64,000 nucleotides of DNA from Gonapodya sp. JEL0774 (lineage: Eukaryota > Monoblepharomycota > Monoblepharidomycetes > Monoblepharidales > Gonapodyaceae): contig JADIIX010000011.1 of the NCBI GenBank assembly GCA_027604505.1, forward strand, positions 62,001 through 126,000, written 5' to 3'. The notes under the pieces are model-generated. The model was not told the DNA's origin and searched no databases. It worked only from the letters and a program-made list of their open reading frames with translations. Both the position numbers and the translations under genes were made by a program. The first letter of the stretch is position 1. Each line of letters opens with the position of its first letter. Positions 12,811 through 24,291 of this stretch are shown here, piece after piece.

Positions 12811-15157
12811 TTACTCTCTATTTTGACAAGTGGATAGTGCATCTGTGAACACCTTTAACAACGCATCTCGTGTCTCTAACCCAACGGACACCCTTACCAA
12901 CCACCTCGATACTCCAAATCCTTCCGCCCAGTCCAGTTCATCAAAGTGCGCTAGAATAGCATAAGGTGAGGCGAGTGTGAAGTTGGTTCCTAAAGACGGG
13001 CCTTTGGCGCATCGCAGAGCGTCATAAAACGACACGGCATTTTCGTTGTCCTTGAAGACCACCGAAAACAAGGATCCGTAACCACCGTCAGGCCGTTTGT
13101 GAAAGGTGTAAATGTCCGTGTTGCAGTACTTTGGATAATGGACCTCTTTGACTGCAATAGCGTTGTGGAATCGGGGTTGAAATGATTGCACGTCAACGCT
13201 CACCTTCGGGTCTACTCTTCAGAAAGTCCACCAAAAATTCGGCGTTCTCATTGCAGATCAGCGCGCGACGACGGAAATCTCGTGAGTTACGCTCTAAGAA
13301 CAGGGCGTCCTCACACCATACGAGGTCTTCGTAATGCGTCCGGAATTCCGAGGACAATTTCTGGTAATGAGGACTTGCAGCGTTGAGTACGGCACTTTAG
13401 TGACAAGGAGCATATGCTTCATGATCAATGTTGCAAAGGTTGGCAATCAACTCTTAACGTACCTCCCTCCCATCACATTTGAGTCCCCACTAAATATCTT
13501 CGTCAAACTGGAGCACACCACATCAGCATACTCGAGCACCTCAACATTGACGAAATTGGCAATTGTCTCGTCTACCACAATAAGGAAACCGTGTGCATCG
13601 GCCATTGCACGTAGTCGGACTAAGTCGGCGGATTTACAGAGCGGGTTGGAGGGGAACTCAGTGAAGACGGCAAGGATCTTTTCTTTGGTAAGAATAGAAT
13701 TTTCCAATAGGTCGAGTTCTTCGGAAGTACTGTTGCCTAGGAAATGGACGCCAGCACCAAACTTCTGAAGAATCTTGAGCGTGTCCAAGTAAGGGAACCT
13801 GGAAGATCCTCAAAACGGCTGAATTCCCTCACCTGGGACGCCAGACGCATCCCAATGTCCTCCGCACTCACCCATATTGTACGCTCTTGAAATCCCCAAA
13901 TGCTTTACGTAGCTAGCATAATAAGAGGATACTGTAGTTAGCTTAAAGTAGTCCTAGAACGCGGTAGAGAACCGTATACTCGCTATGTAATGCGTCGAAT
14001 ATATGGCGTTCATACCACAGGGAAACAAAAAAACGTCTTCCTCCGAAAGTCCGGCGACGCCGCGACTCGAGACTTGCTTTCCGATCTTGGAGACAGTGTT
14101 TTCCGGATCCATCCCCTTGCCATTGACATCCCCGTTCTTGTGTGGTCCATCCGATATCTCTTTAGCAACCTGATCGATCAAACTCTCGGCCGCTACTTCG
14201 TTGCTCTCCTCACCAAGCACACCAGCGATTCTCCGTCTGACAATAAGCTTTGCCGCGTCAGCAACCTTGACCGACAGGTTTCGCCCGTATCGTTCCTCAA
14301 CGTATGTGTCCACATCGAGGCGATTCCGTTCCGAGGCTGCAGCTTCACGAGCTGAGGCAACGGATTCCGCGGAGGACGGACCCTTGGCGAAGTATCGTGG
14401 AGCACGAGAAAGCTGGTTGTTGAAGGAGGAGCCGGTAGGGGTGGCAACGTTGACACCACCAGTGGGCGAGAGGAGGCGAAGACAGTACTCGGCTTTGCGG
14501 GAAGAGATGATTGCGCTTTTGAAACCGAGATAAGATTGAGGGGGAGGAAAACACTTCATTCTGCAACGCATATTCTTAAGTCTCACCCAGAGTGCTGCCA
14601 AAATTGCTTTGCGACCTTCGTCAATCTCTCGGGGAACACGACGATATAAAGAGTGACATCGGGGAAGTCCGCAAACTCGTTCTGATCCGGGCCCAAAGAT
14701 ACCCGAGAATGGCTCGCCACAGGAATCGACTGATGCTTATCGAGCGCGAGCTCTACGATTCTGATGGGTATTCTTTCATCGGATGTGCATGTCTGAGATT
14801 TTATGAACTCTCGACACTGCTCAGCGGCCTTGGATGAAGGAAGAACAAGCACGCTTTCCCCATCCCGGGCGAATTTACGCTCGCATACGTTCATGAGTGT
14901 GCGCACCATCTTGTGGTACACGAATCGCGGGTACCCCGTTTGTAATTCCTTATGAACCGCAGGATCTCCTTCCTATGGATCCATTTTCAGGAGAGGTGAA
15001 ATTGAAACAAACCGTGCCTCCAACAGCATACCTCGTACTTTATATTATCACTCCATGTCGGCAATGTGACGGAAACGGCATGTTGGGGAGAGTCTGGAGG
15101 GATTGGAGTGCCCAACTTTGCACTGGATGGCTTGAATGTCAGAAAGGTGGAGTCCAT
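12811..15157 (-). CDS. Cystathionine gamma-synthase, fungal two-part type
   Basis: PLP enzyme that makes cystathionine from cysteine and an activated homoserine ester in transsulfuration, related to yeast STR2 and Neurospora met-7. A 657-aa protein from seven exons: 15032-15157, 14587-14948, 13984-14560, 13872-13912, 13463-13798, 13204-13394 and 12811-13151. The N-terminus has [15 protein letters not shown] and [11 protein letters not shown], the fungus-specific extension. The PLP domain shows [56 protein letters not shown], the PLP-lysine motif [24 protein letters not shown] and [15 protein letters not shown]. The intron between exons 3 and 4 appears to start with GC (see findings). Every phase matches and the total is divisible by three. 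It shares a 245-nt upstream region with the divergent xanthine dehydrogenase gene. Confidence 0.92.
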
Positions 15158-15402
15158 TTTTGTGCTGAGTTGATGGAGTTACACAAGCGAATCTGGCGCA
15201 AAATCACGATGATGATGGAGGAAACAAGAGTGACAGATAGTAGGAAGAAAAAGTTGAATTTTCTGTGTAGGTTGGGTCTTCGCGAGAACGAGAACAGAAG
15301 GGCCGGGGATTGGCAGGGGAAACCCCTTCATCATGACCAAAGCAATGCTCCCCGTGTTTGATTCTGCGCCTCGAACACGATCATATCTTGGAGAAACCGA
15401 CG
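15158..15402. promoter_or_regulatory. Divergent promoter region, CGS and xanthine dehydrogenase
   Basis: 245 nt separate the start codons of two divergent metabolic genes and must contain both promoters. The stretch is A/G-rich. I recognise no core element. Co-regulation of transsulfuration and purine breakdown is only a possibility. Confidence 0.4.
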
Positions 15403-18400
15403 ATGGCGACGACTTCCAAGCCGCTGGACTTTTGGGTCAATGGAAAACATATCATCGATCCGAATCCCGATCCCGAAGAGACTTTGCTATCCTATGTCCG
15501 AAACAAGCTTGGTCTGACTGGATCTAAACTTGGATGTGGGGAAGGTGTGTCGTCAACCGTTTTACGCTCGCCGGTTTCTCTCTCAAATTGTGTCTTTGGC
15601 CGTTTGTGCTTTCTCCTGGCGCGATCGCTTGACTGGATTCTGCTCCGATCGCGTTTTCAGGAGGGTGCGGCGCCTGCACTGTTGTATCTTCTTCGTACAA
15701 TCTCAAGGAGAAAAAAGTTTCGTGCGTATTTCTCCTCTGTTTATTCAGTTAAATACAGATGAGCTCACGCTCGCTGGACTTTCGCCCGCCCGTGTTTCTC
15801 TTTCCCTCGCATCAAACCCCACCACTTTTTTCACCTGGCAGCTACACCTCCGTGAACGCATGCCTGGTTCCTATCTGCTCAGTGGACGGCAAGCACATTA
15901 TTACCATTGAGGGAATCGGAAGCTCCGCTCGTGAGTGGAAAATGGAATTCAAAAAGGGTGGTGATGGACGGAACCAGGATGATCCCGCTCACTCCCAACC
16001 AAATTTCCCGGCACACCCAGAGCCACATCCGACTCAAGAGATTATCGCTCGCCACCACGGCTCTCAGTGTGGCTTTGTAAGCTAGTTTCATCATTTTATG
16101 ATGGTGTACCGCGCTCAAGTTTGATTCTAGTGCACTCCAGGAATTGTCGTCAGTCTCTACACCTTGACAAAAAACAACCCAACACCGATCGAAGAGGAAA
16201 TCGAGGAAGCATTCGACGGTAAGTTTTGGAGCGTCGATCCATCTGGTATTCTCTTCTTATCACGGTAAAATTGGTGGTTTCCAGGGAATCTCTGCCGCTG
16301 CACAGGCTACCGTTCCATTCTGAAAGGGGCGAAAACTGTGAGCACAAGCATTCCCAAGTCGTCTCAGCTTTCTGCGAATCATCCTCAATCCCCACTGTGT
16401 TAAGTTCGCCGTCGACAGCCCTCTTTCAAAGACTTGCGCACGGACCTGCGCCGCTGGCGGCGAGTGTTCCTCCTCGTCGTGCATTGGCGACACACTTGTC
16501 AAGGCAGGTGACGTGGAGTCATGTACAGGCCCCAGTCTTCTCGCAGCAGCCAAGGATATTCCTTTCCCCGCGGAACTCATCAAACGTCACGATTCCGAGG
16601 CCAGTTCCCCAGCCACAACGTCCTACGCGTTTGACAATGGCACCGTCAAGTGGTACCACCCGAGCACATTAATTGAACTCGTCTCGCTCATGGAGGCGAA
16701 CCCCAACGCGAAGATTGTGTTTGGTAACACCGAAGTCGGGATCGAGACCAAGTTCAAGGCGATTCAATACCCGGTACAGATCTCGGCAGTTGATATCAAG
16801 GAGCTTAAAGTAGTCGAGACGAGAAAGGATCAGTCGGGCGTGGACGTCGGTGCAGGCACGACGCTGTCGGACTTCGGAGCGCTTCTCAAGGGGCTCATTA
16901 AGGAGCACGGAGAAGAGAAAACCAGGGGTTACCAGGCGTTGTTGGATAACCTCAAGTGGTTTGCTGGAAACCAGATTCGGAACGTGTAAGTTTGACATAT
17001 CGTTGATAGTGACATGATGCCCATACGATTTGGGGAGACTCGAAAGCTCATACACTCGTATTGTGACTTTCACAGAGCTTGCATCGCGGGAAACATCGTT
17101 ACAGCATCTCCAATCTCTGACTTGAACCCGGTCTTTGTTTCCCTGGTACGGTGTTCGTCGAACTTCGTTTACCTCATCTGCCTCGAGTTTGAAAATCGTC
17201 CGGGGATATGGTAGGGAGCGATACTCAAAGTTCAGTCGACCAAAGGCATCCGATCCATCCCCATGAAAGACTTTTTCCTCGGCTACCGCAAGACAGCTCT
17301 TGCCCCTAACGAGGTGGTGGTCTCGATATGTGAGTTCGCAAAGATGTCAATATCTCATGTCAGCTCTCACGTCATTCGCTTGTCCTAGTCCTGCCATTTA
17401 CTGAGGCCAACGAATACATCCGCGCTTTTAAGCAGGCTCGTCGCAGAGACGATGACATTGCAATTGTAAATGCAGGATTGCGCGTTAAGCTTGCAGACAA
17501 GGACGGAGTTTGGACAGTGTCCGACGCCTGTTTCTCATTTGGAGGAATGGCACCAACAACCGTCCAAGCTAAAGGAGCACAGCAGAAGGTGTTGGGCAAG
17601 AAATGGGACGAGTCCTTGCAGGAACAACTTGTTGCCTGGGTCGCTGAGGTAGGTTTACGAGGGAATGGAGAACGAAATCCCAGAAAAACACAATATTCAC
17701 CCAAGCCTCTGATATTACAAGGATTTGCCACTTCCCTACAACGTTCCCGGTGGGCAAGCACAGTACCGAAGGACTTTGGCAATGTCTTTCATTCACAAGT
17801 TCCACCTTTATGTTACCGGAGTCGTAACGTCATTACCGGAGACTTTGCGGTCAGCTGTCGAACTTTCAGAACGTCCTCTCAGCACCGGTCGTCAGGAGTA
17901 CGCGTCCACTTCGAAAGATGACAAACTAGTTCAGGTTGGAAAAGAGGTCATGCACGTTGCAGCGCTCAATCAGGTCACGGGGGAGGCCTTTTATTTGGAC
18001 GACATTCCACGAATGACAAATGAACTTTACGGTGCAATGGTGCAGAGCACCGTTGCACATGCAAAGATTAAGTGCGTTCGCTCGATGTTTCCCAAGTTCT
18101 TTTCACTGACAAGGCTTCCCATCAAGATCGGTTGATCCCTCGGCTGCTCTGGCATTCAAAGGAGTGAGAGCGTACATTACAGCGGGTGATATTCCCGACT
18201 ATCTCAACCGTAAGAAGCATGGTCATGACCCTAATCTGATTGGACCGACAGTCAAAGGTAAGAGAAAGGGCGTTCTTAGGCGTTGCTAGGGTCCGAAGCA
18301 ATTCAAACATGTGTACTTGCTTGAAAGATGAGGAGCTCTTTGCAACAGAGGAAGTTTTTCATGTTGGCCAAATGATTGGTATGGTCGTTGCGGAGAACGA

Positions 18401-21350
18401 GATGATTGCACGGAAAGCTGCAAGGCTTGTTAAAGTCCAGTACGAAGTGCTCCCAGCAGTCTTCACAATCGAGGTAAGTGTCTCTCTGCACAGCTTCAAA
18501 GTGAAGCACTACTCTGACTTCAATCACGCAGGATGCGATTGCTGCGAACTCATATATGCCGATCACTCGAACTGTTTTGACTGGAGAGTACACAAAAGAT
18601 TCTTCAGGAAAGGTCACTGATCATGCATGGATCAGAGAGGACCCAGCCGCTCCTCAGGTCCCTCTGTCAGCAGCCACACACCACATCACTGGGACCATGA
18701 GAATGGCTGGCCAGGAACAATTCTATCTGGAGACAAATGCATCTCTCGTGTTTGTGAAACCGGAAGGGGAAATTGAAATCTTTGCGTCAAGTCAGAACCC
18801 GACGGAGACCCAACACATGGTTGCTCATTCACTTGGGGTCCCATCAAATAGAGTGACTGTTCGAGTAAAGAGAATGGGAGGGGGCTTTGGTGGGAAGGAG
18901 TCCCGCTCAGTTTTCTTGACCTGCGCACTTGCGGTGGCTTCTAAAAAGCTTGGTGTTCCGGTTCGGTGCATGCTCACTCGTGAGGAAGATATGAGCATTA
19001 CGGGGATGAGGCATCCATTCAGGTGAGTAAAAATCATAACGTTCCTTTATTCGTTGGTGTAACCTGAGCATTCCGCGAACCAGGGGTGATTACAAAGTCG
19101 GATTCACAGCCGAGGGCAAATTGGTCTACTTGGACATGAATGTAGGTGCCGTAACAATTATCGCCGTTTCGATGTTACTCATGAACTATCTCACAGATAT
19201 ACTCTAATGCTGGCTACTCCATGGATTTGTCGCTGAGCATTCTGGAACGGGCGATCACTCATTGTGATAATCTGTATTACATTCCCAATGTAAAGATCAA
19301 CGGGAAAATGTGCAGGACAAACCTACCAACGAACACCGCGTGAGTGCTTTTGTTCTTACGCAAGGGAAATAATACTGAGGCTCTGTGTTACTTCAGGTTC
19401 CGTGGATTTGGTGGCCCGCAAGGGATGCTGATCGCTGAAACGTAAGTGAATGTATCATGTTTGCCCGCGATATTACTTTGGTTTTACTTTCTTCTCTCCA
19501 GATACATCACACACGTTGCAAACTTTTTAAACAAACCCGTAGAAGAAATTCAACGGTTGAACTTCTACCAGACAAATCAACTCACTCATTACCGACAACC
19601 TCTGGAGGATGTCTTTTTTGACCGAGTTTGGGCCAAACTCATGGAGGAGAGCAAATTTGTCTCTAGAAAGAAGGAAGTCGCGGAGTTCAACGAGAAGAAC
19701 TCGTTTAAAAAGAGGTAACTTCACTTGTATTTGCCCATTGAGTCTCCTAAGACGGCAGACCTCCCTTGTTTACAGGGGAATTACCGCGATGCCCACGAAG
19801 TTCGGTATTGCCTTCACCGCAAGATGGCTCAATCAGGTATGAAACGCGGACAGGTAGCATCCAAATGGAAATAATCTAATATCACTTCCTAAGGGTGGGG
19901 CCTCTGTATTGATATACACTGATGGGTCTGTGCTCGTTCAACATGGAGGTATGTGCGATTGGTTGATCCCTTGTTCATGTATTCGACAGAGAGTGAACCA
20001 TAACTCTTCGCAGGGTAAGATGAAAACGTGTGTTTTTTGGCAGTGCGTTCCCTGTTAACGCTCAGTTGGATCGCTCCGGCAGGACTGAGATGGGTCAGGG
20101 CCTCCACACCAAAATGGGTGGGTTAGAATATTCACCATATTCAGGGTATATTCTCTGACTAACTCTATACAACAGTGCAAGTGGCAGCAAATGCACTCGG
20201 TATCCCCATCGAGAAAGTATACATCAATGAAACGAACACTTCAGCAATACCAAATACCTCTGCAACAGCTGCAAGTGCCAGTTCAGATTTGAACGGCATG
20301 GCTGTTTTGAATGCATGTAAACAGCTTGTGGAACGATTAGCACCATACAGAGCAAAAAATCCAAATGGAACGTGGGAACAGGTAAATGACATTCGGTTTC
20401 TCTCTGTCTTGTAAACCCATCCTGCTACCCGTTGTATGATTCCAAGATAATATCCCAAGCTTATATCGACCGATGCGATTTGAGTGCTCGCGGCTTCTAC
20501 AAAACACCCGATCTCAGCTATGACTGGGGAACAAATAGTGGAAGAATGTTCAATTAGTGGGTTTATAGTTGCTCAGTATTCTGCTCACATTTCTCAAAAG
20601 AATTCCTTTTGTGGTACATGAACAGTTATGTCTATGGAGCAGCAGTTACAGAAGTTGAAATCGACTGTTTAACTGGAGACCACGTTGTCCTTCGGTCTGA
20701 TATTGTGATGGATATTGGCCAAAGTTTGAATCCAAGTATTGACGTTGGCCAGGTTTGTGTTGTTTCTTGAGTTCGTCGTGTTCGGACTTACCCACTGTTT
20801 TATCCAGGTCGAAGGTGCCTTTGCTCAAGGGCAAGGCTGGACAACGATAGAGGAACCTCTGATATCTCCCACAACAGGTTTAATGTGGACTAGAGGTATG
20901 TGTGGACTTTAAGAAGGCGTTTAGTACGTGTTGTGTTACTTGGGTATGGGCTCCACCCAGGTCCTGGTGCATATAAGATTCCCGGCTTCAGGGATATTCC
21001 AGCGGAATTCAATGTGTACTTCGTGAAAGAATCTCAAAACAAGAGAGCCATTCATAGTTCCAAGGCAATCGGAGAGTGAGTGACGGCTCCTCGCCTAGTG
21101 TTCGTTGTATAATAATTTCTGATCGGGAATCCCGCCCAGACCACCGCTATTCATGGGTGCGAGTGTGTTCTTTGCAATCCGAGACGCCATTAAGGCGGCG
21201 CGCCTGCATCAAGGGAAAACTGGTCACTTCGAGCTGTTTTCCCCCGCCAGCTCAGAACGAATCAGGTTGGCAGTCCAGGACAAACATGTGGAGTCCACAA
21301 TGTTCTCTGAGGATACTTTGAAGATAAAACCATGGTCTACAATAGCATAA
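15403..21350 (+). CDS. Xanthine dehydrogenase (molybdenum hydroxylase)
   Basis: Oxidises hypoxanthine and xanthine to urate in purine catabolism. I rebuilt 28 exons giving 1366 aa, the normal size. The 2Fe-2S domains show [22 protein letters not shown] and CRCTGYR. The FAD domain shows [11 protein letters not shown] and [15 protein letters not shown]. The Moco domain shows [39 protein letters not shown] and the catalytic Glu in KAIGEPPLFMG. Exons: 15403-15544, 15661-15721, 15842-15930, 16021-16076, 16131-16218, 16285-16337, 16405-16985, 17076-17145, 17215-17329, 17389-17648, 17722-18071, 18127-18257, 18328-18473, 18532-19022, 19084-19141, 19197-19339, 19397-19441, 19502-19714, 19776-19836, 19894-19948, 20014, 20083-20117, 20176-20381, 20447-20556, 20626-20752, 20808-20895, 20961-21075, 21140-21350. 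The 21st exon is one base. Confidence 0.95.
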
Positions 21351-21911
21351 CATGAATACATTTGAGCGAGTTTATAATTCACCACTGCTGCTGAATTACT
21401 CTGCAAAGGTGAAAACATTGTTGAGACCGTGGTGACATTGTACTCAAACGCAGAGTGAGTTGACAACTGTGCTCAGACCTACTGGGCGGCAACCGCACCA
21501 GGACACACTATTCTCGACTATCTGGAAGCCTGGAACTGTTCTCTTGTTCCCGATGACTTCGTAATATACATATCGTGTGCCGCCCTCGTATCTTCACTCC
21601 CGAAACAACGCAAATCAGAACCCACTCAGCGCATAACTCACATACCAAAAAATCAGTACTGCTGCAATTGCGTCGGGTTACTGGTTACCGTCTCAGGAAG
21701 CACCGGTTTCCAAGTTTCCAACCGCGGCGCCGGCCAGACTGCCAGATTGCTGTTTCGGGTATTGCTCCGGATTCACAACACACCTGTTCTGCTCCAATAA
21801 CACCTTTTATAACCTCAAACGCCCACACGATATTTCTCCCGGGAGTATTTTACTGTTATTAGTAGCACTCCCTCATCAGACAGATCAGATCGATCAGTTG
21901 CCGCACCGAGA
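21351..21911. other. Intergenic stretch, no gene seen
   Basis: 561 nt between xanthine dehydrogenase and the WDR60-like gene. I see no coding signal, repeat or RNA gene. It should hold the XDH 3' end and the WDR60-like promoter. Confidence 0.5.
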
Positions 21912-24162
21912 ATGGATGCTTCTTATGAGGAAGATTTTGAGGTTGGCTCGACGAGGTCAAAACGCACGTTTCCTTGTAGTCCGTGATTTTTTATCTCGAA
22001 ACCTGCCACCAGGACCTAGGAGAAGATGGTGCAGTCGATGCAGGCGACGCAGATGCGATTACCAGCCAACTGCTTTCTGCTGATGCATCACCGACGGCTC
22101 CCAAACCGCAAAAAGTGGTCAAGCTCAGGGCTCCGGAAGGTTCGAGGGGTGTGAGATCAGTTCGATTCTGGACCTTAAACGAACGTCGTATCCACTCTCT
22201 GCTCTTCTTCAACAAAGGACGTTTTACGCCTCGTTCGACTCTCTGAGTACGGAGTTGAACTGGTCAATATAGAGCCTCGAATGAATCAATCAAATGCTTT
22301 CTTCCCGGTGAGATTGGCCCTTAGCAAGAGACAGGAGGTAAGAACAGTCGTGAATGAATACTTAATGAACCCCAATTTCGAGTTTCCATTGTTGGATTAC
22401 GATTCGTGGTTGCTAGAAAAACATTCAGGTGCAAGAATGGGCTACAGTCGGGATTCAAACTGACGACTGGGACATTGCAGATAGATGGTCGCAGCAACCA
22501 CCTGCCACCTTTGTCGAGTCCGCACAAGCCATGCCCGATTTACCGTGGTTGTTGCGACAAGAGCGAGACCGGGTTCCCGAAACATCGTGCTCCATTGATA
22601 GCTCCAAGCGCGACTTCGAGCAATTCCTCAAGGAATCGGCGAGAACCATCTTTGAGACCTGGTCCTCGGAAAGCGGTATTGATGATCAACAGAAAAGAAA
22701 TAATCTTGTATCCGAGAGGTCTAATCCAGCGAATATTCAAGAGGTTATCAAAGGTGAACTCTTGCCTCGAGTACCCACAATTTTGCCCAACTCGATCTCA
22801 GCTCACCCTTATCCCAAGGTCGTCGGGTCACTTTCGTCAATTTTGGCTCTGAAAGCTTATTGTACATCGGACTCGCGGCGTCCCCCACTGCTTCGCGCTC
22901 TATCCCCAGTGACAGCGAAAGGATTCCGCCATGTGGATTGGTGATTGCGTTTAACCTCGCAGAAGCACGGACGGAGAGGTTTGTCCGTTGTTTCTTTTGT
23001 ACGTTTCGGCCTTTTGGTACTGGAAGCCTCTTTGCACTTGCACCCAGGATTCTAGTTTGCGAAGGAACTCCAGGTCAATTGATTTCGGATATCACTCATC
23101 TTCATGCCGCTCACTTAGAAGAGGGCAGTATTGTTGTTTGGGATATGCAAGGAGCGAGTGACCGAACACGCGATGGAACACCCCTATGTTTCCCATCAAG
23201 CATGACGGGGATGCTTCAAGACACACTGGCGAGCGGAAGCATTGTATGCATATCCTTCCTGCCGCCGTGCAAAGAGGAGGGACCTCATGAACTCTCCAAA
23301 CTCGCTGCACTTTATTCCCGTGGGGACTATCATGTCATGGTGAGCTATACCGCAATGCTGAAGTCAGACATCATGAAGTACCAAAGTCACTTTCCCATCC
23401 TCTCAAATGCGAAGTCCTTGCGGAGAAGCAAGAGAACAACAGGTTTGTTCCGCCAAATCGAGTTTACTCAGGACAAAGTGTACAAGTTCGAGGTTGGAAC
23501 GAGGTTCGTCGTGCTTTAGTCACACAGATGAGGAGTAAATAATTGAACCTTTGACACTATCTAGACTAATCGAATGCGCCATCTTTCTTTCGCCTCTGCG
23601 CGTCATTGTTGGCACACTGAATGGAACACTAGAACAGAGGTCATCCTTGGGAGTTCGCTGTTCTCCCGATGTATACCGCATATTTCCAGCCACTTTGCAT
23701 TCGAAAAGGACGCCTGTTGTTCTCGCTCGGGTGATCGCAATGGACGTCTGGAGGCACTTGAGCCCGAGTTTGATTCTCGTGGCGTGGTCGTCAGGCTTGA
23801 TCGGCCTATTCAAAATGACTAAGTCCGAGCCACTGCGCCGCTGGGATGTAAAAACACCGTTGGTGACAGCTTTTTGGTCGCTCGAGCGACCTGGTGTATT
23901 TTTCGTGGTGTCTCGATTGAGCAAAGTGTTTGCATTCGATCTGTTGCAGTCAACAAACTCTGATACTCCTTGCGGAATAGAATCTACGCCAAAAAGCGAA
24001 GTTGTCGATGCAACCATGTCCCAGGCGTCTGTGCTTGCTCTGGCATACCGTGATGGGACAGTGGCTCTGCGCGAGACACACGAAACACTTCGAGAACCTC
24101 TCATTGATGAAGCAACTGAGGTAGCGAATCTCTTTAGTATTGGTGAAGATTTGATAGCGTAG
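21912..24162 (+). CDS. WDR60-like dynein-2 intermediate chain
   Basis: A multi-exon gene resembling WDR60 (DYNC2I1), an intermediate chain of cytoplasmic dynein-2, the retrograde intraflagellar transport motor. The first exon (21912-21941) joins 22013 in phase to give an acidic N-terminus. A conserved block around 22240-22470 (YGVELVNIEPR, then TVGIQTDDWDI) matches the region before the propeller. The C-terminal WD-like part includes LVCEGTPGQLISDI, GSIVVWDMQGASDRTRDG, ILVAWSSGLIGLF, TAFWSLERPGVFFVVSRL and VLALAYRDGTVALRE near 23060-24080. Exon joins in the middle were not all fixed. Distinguishing WDR60 from WDR34 rests on this N-terminal block and a degenerate propeller. Its presence suggests the organism builds a flagellum. 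Confidence 0.75.
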
Positions 24163-24291
24163 ATTAGTTATCCGACTTGTTTCTTGTTGGGATTTGAGCC
24201 CATTTTCTCTACATATTGGGGTCGAGAACCATGATGGACTCTGCAGGTTTTTTTCAAACCAACCACTCGCATCATCTACGCTGGACGAAAA

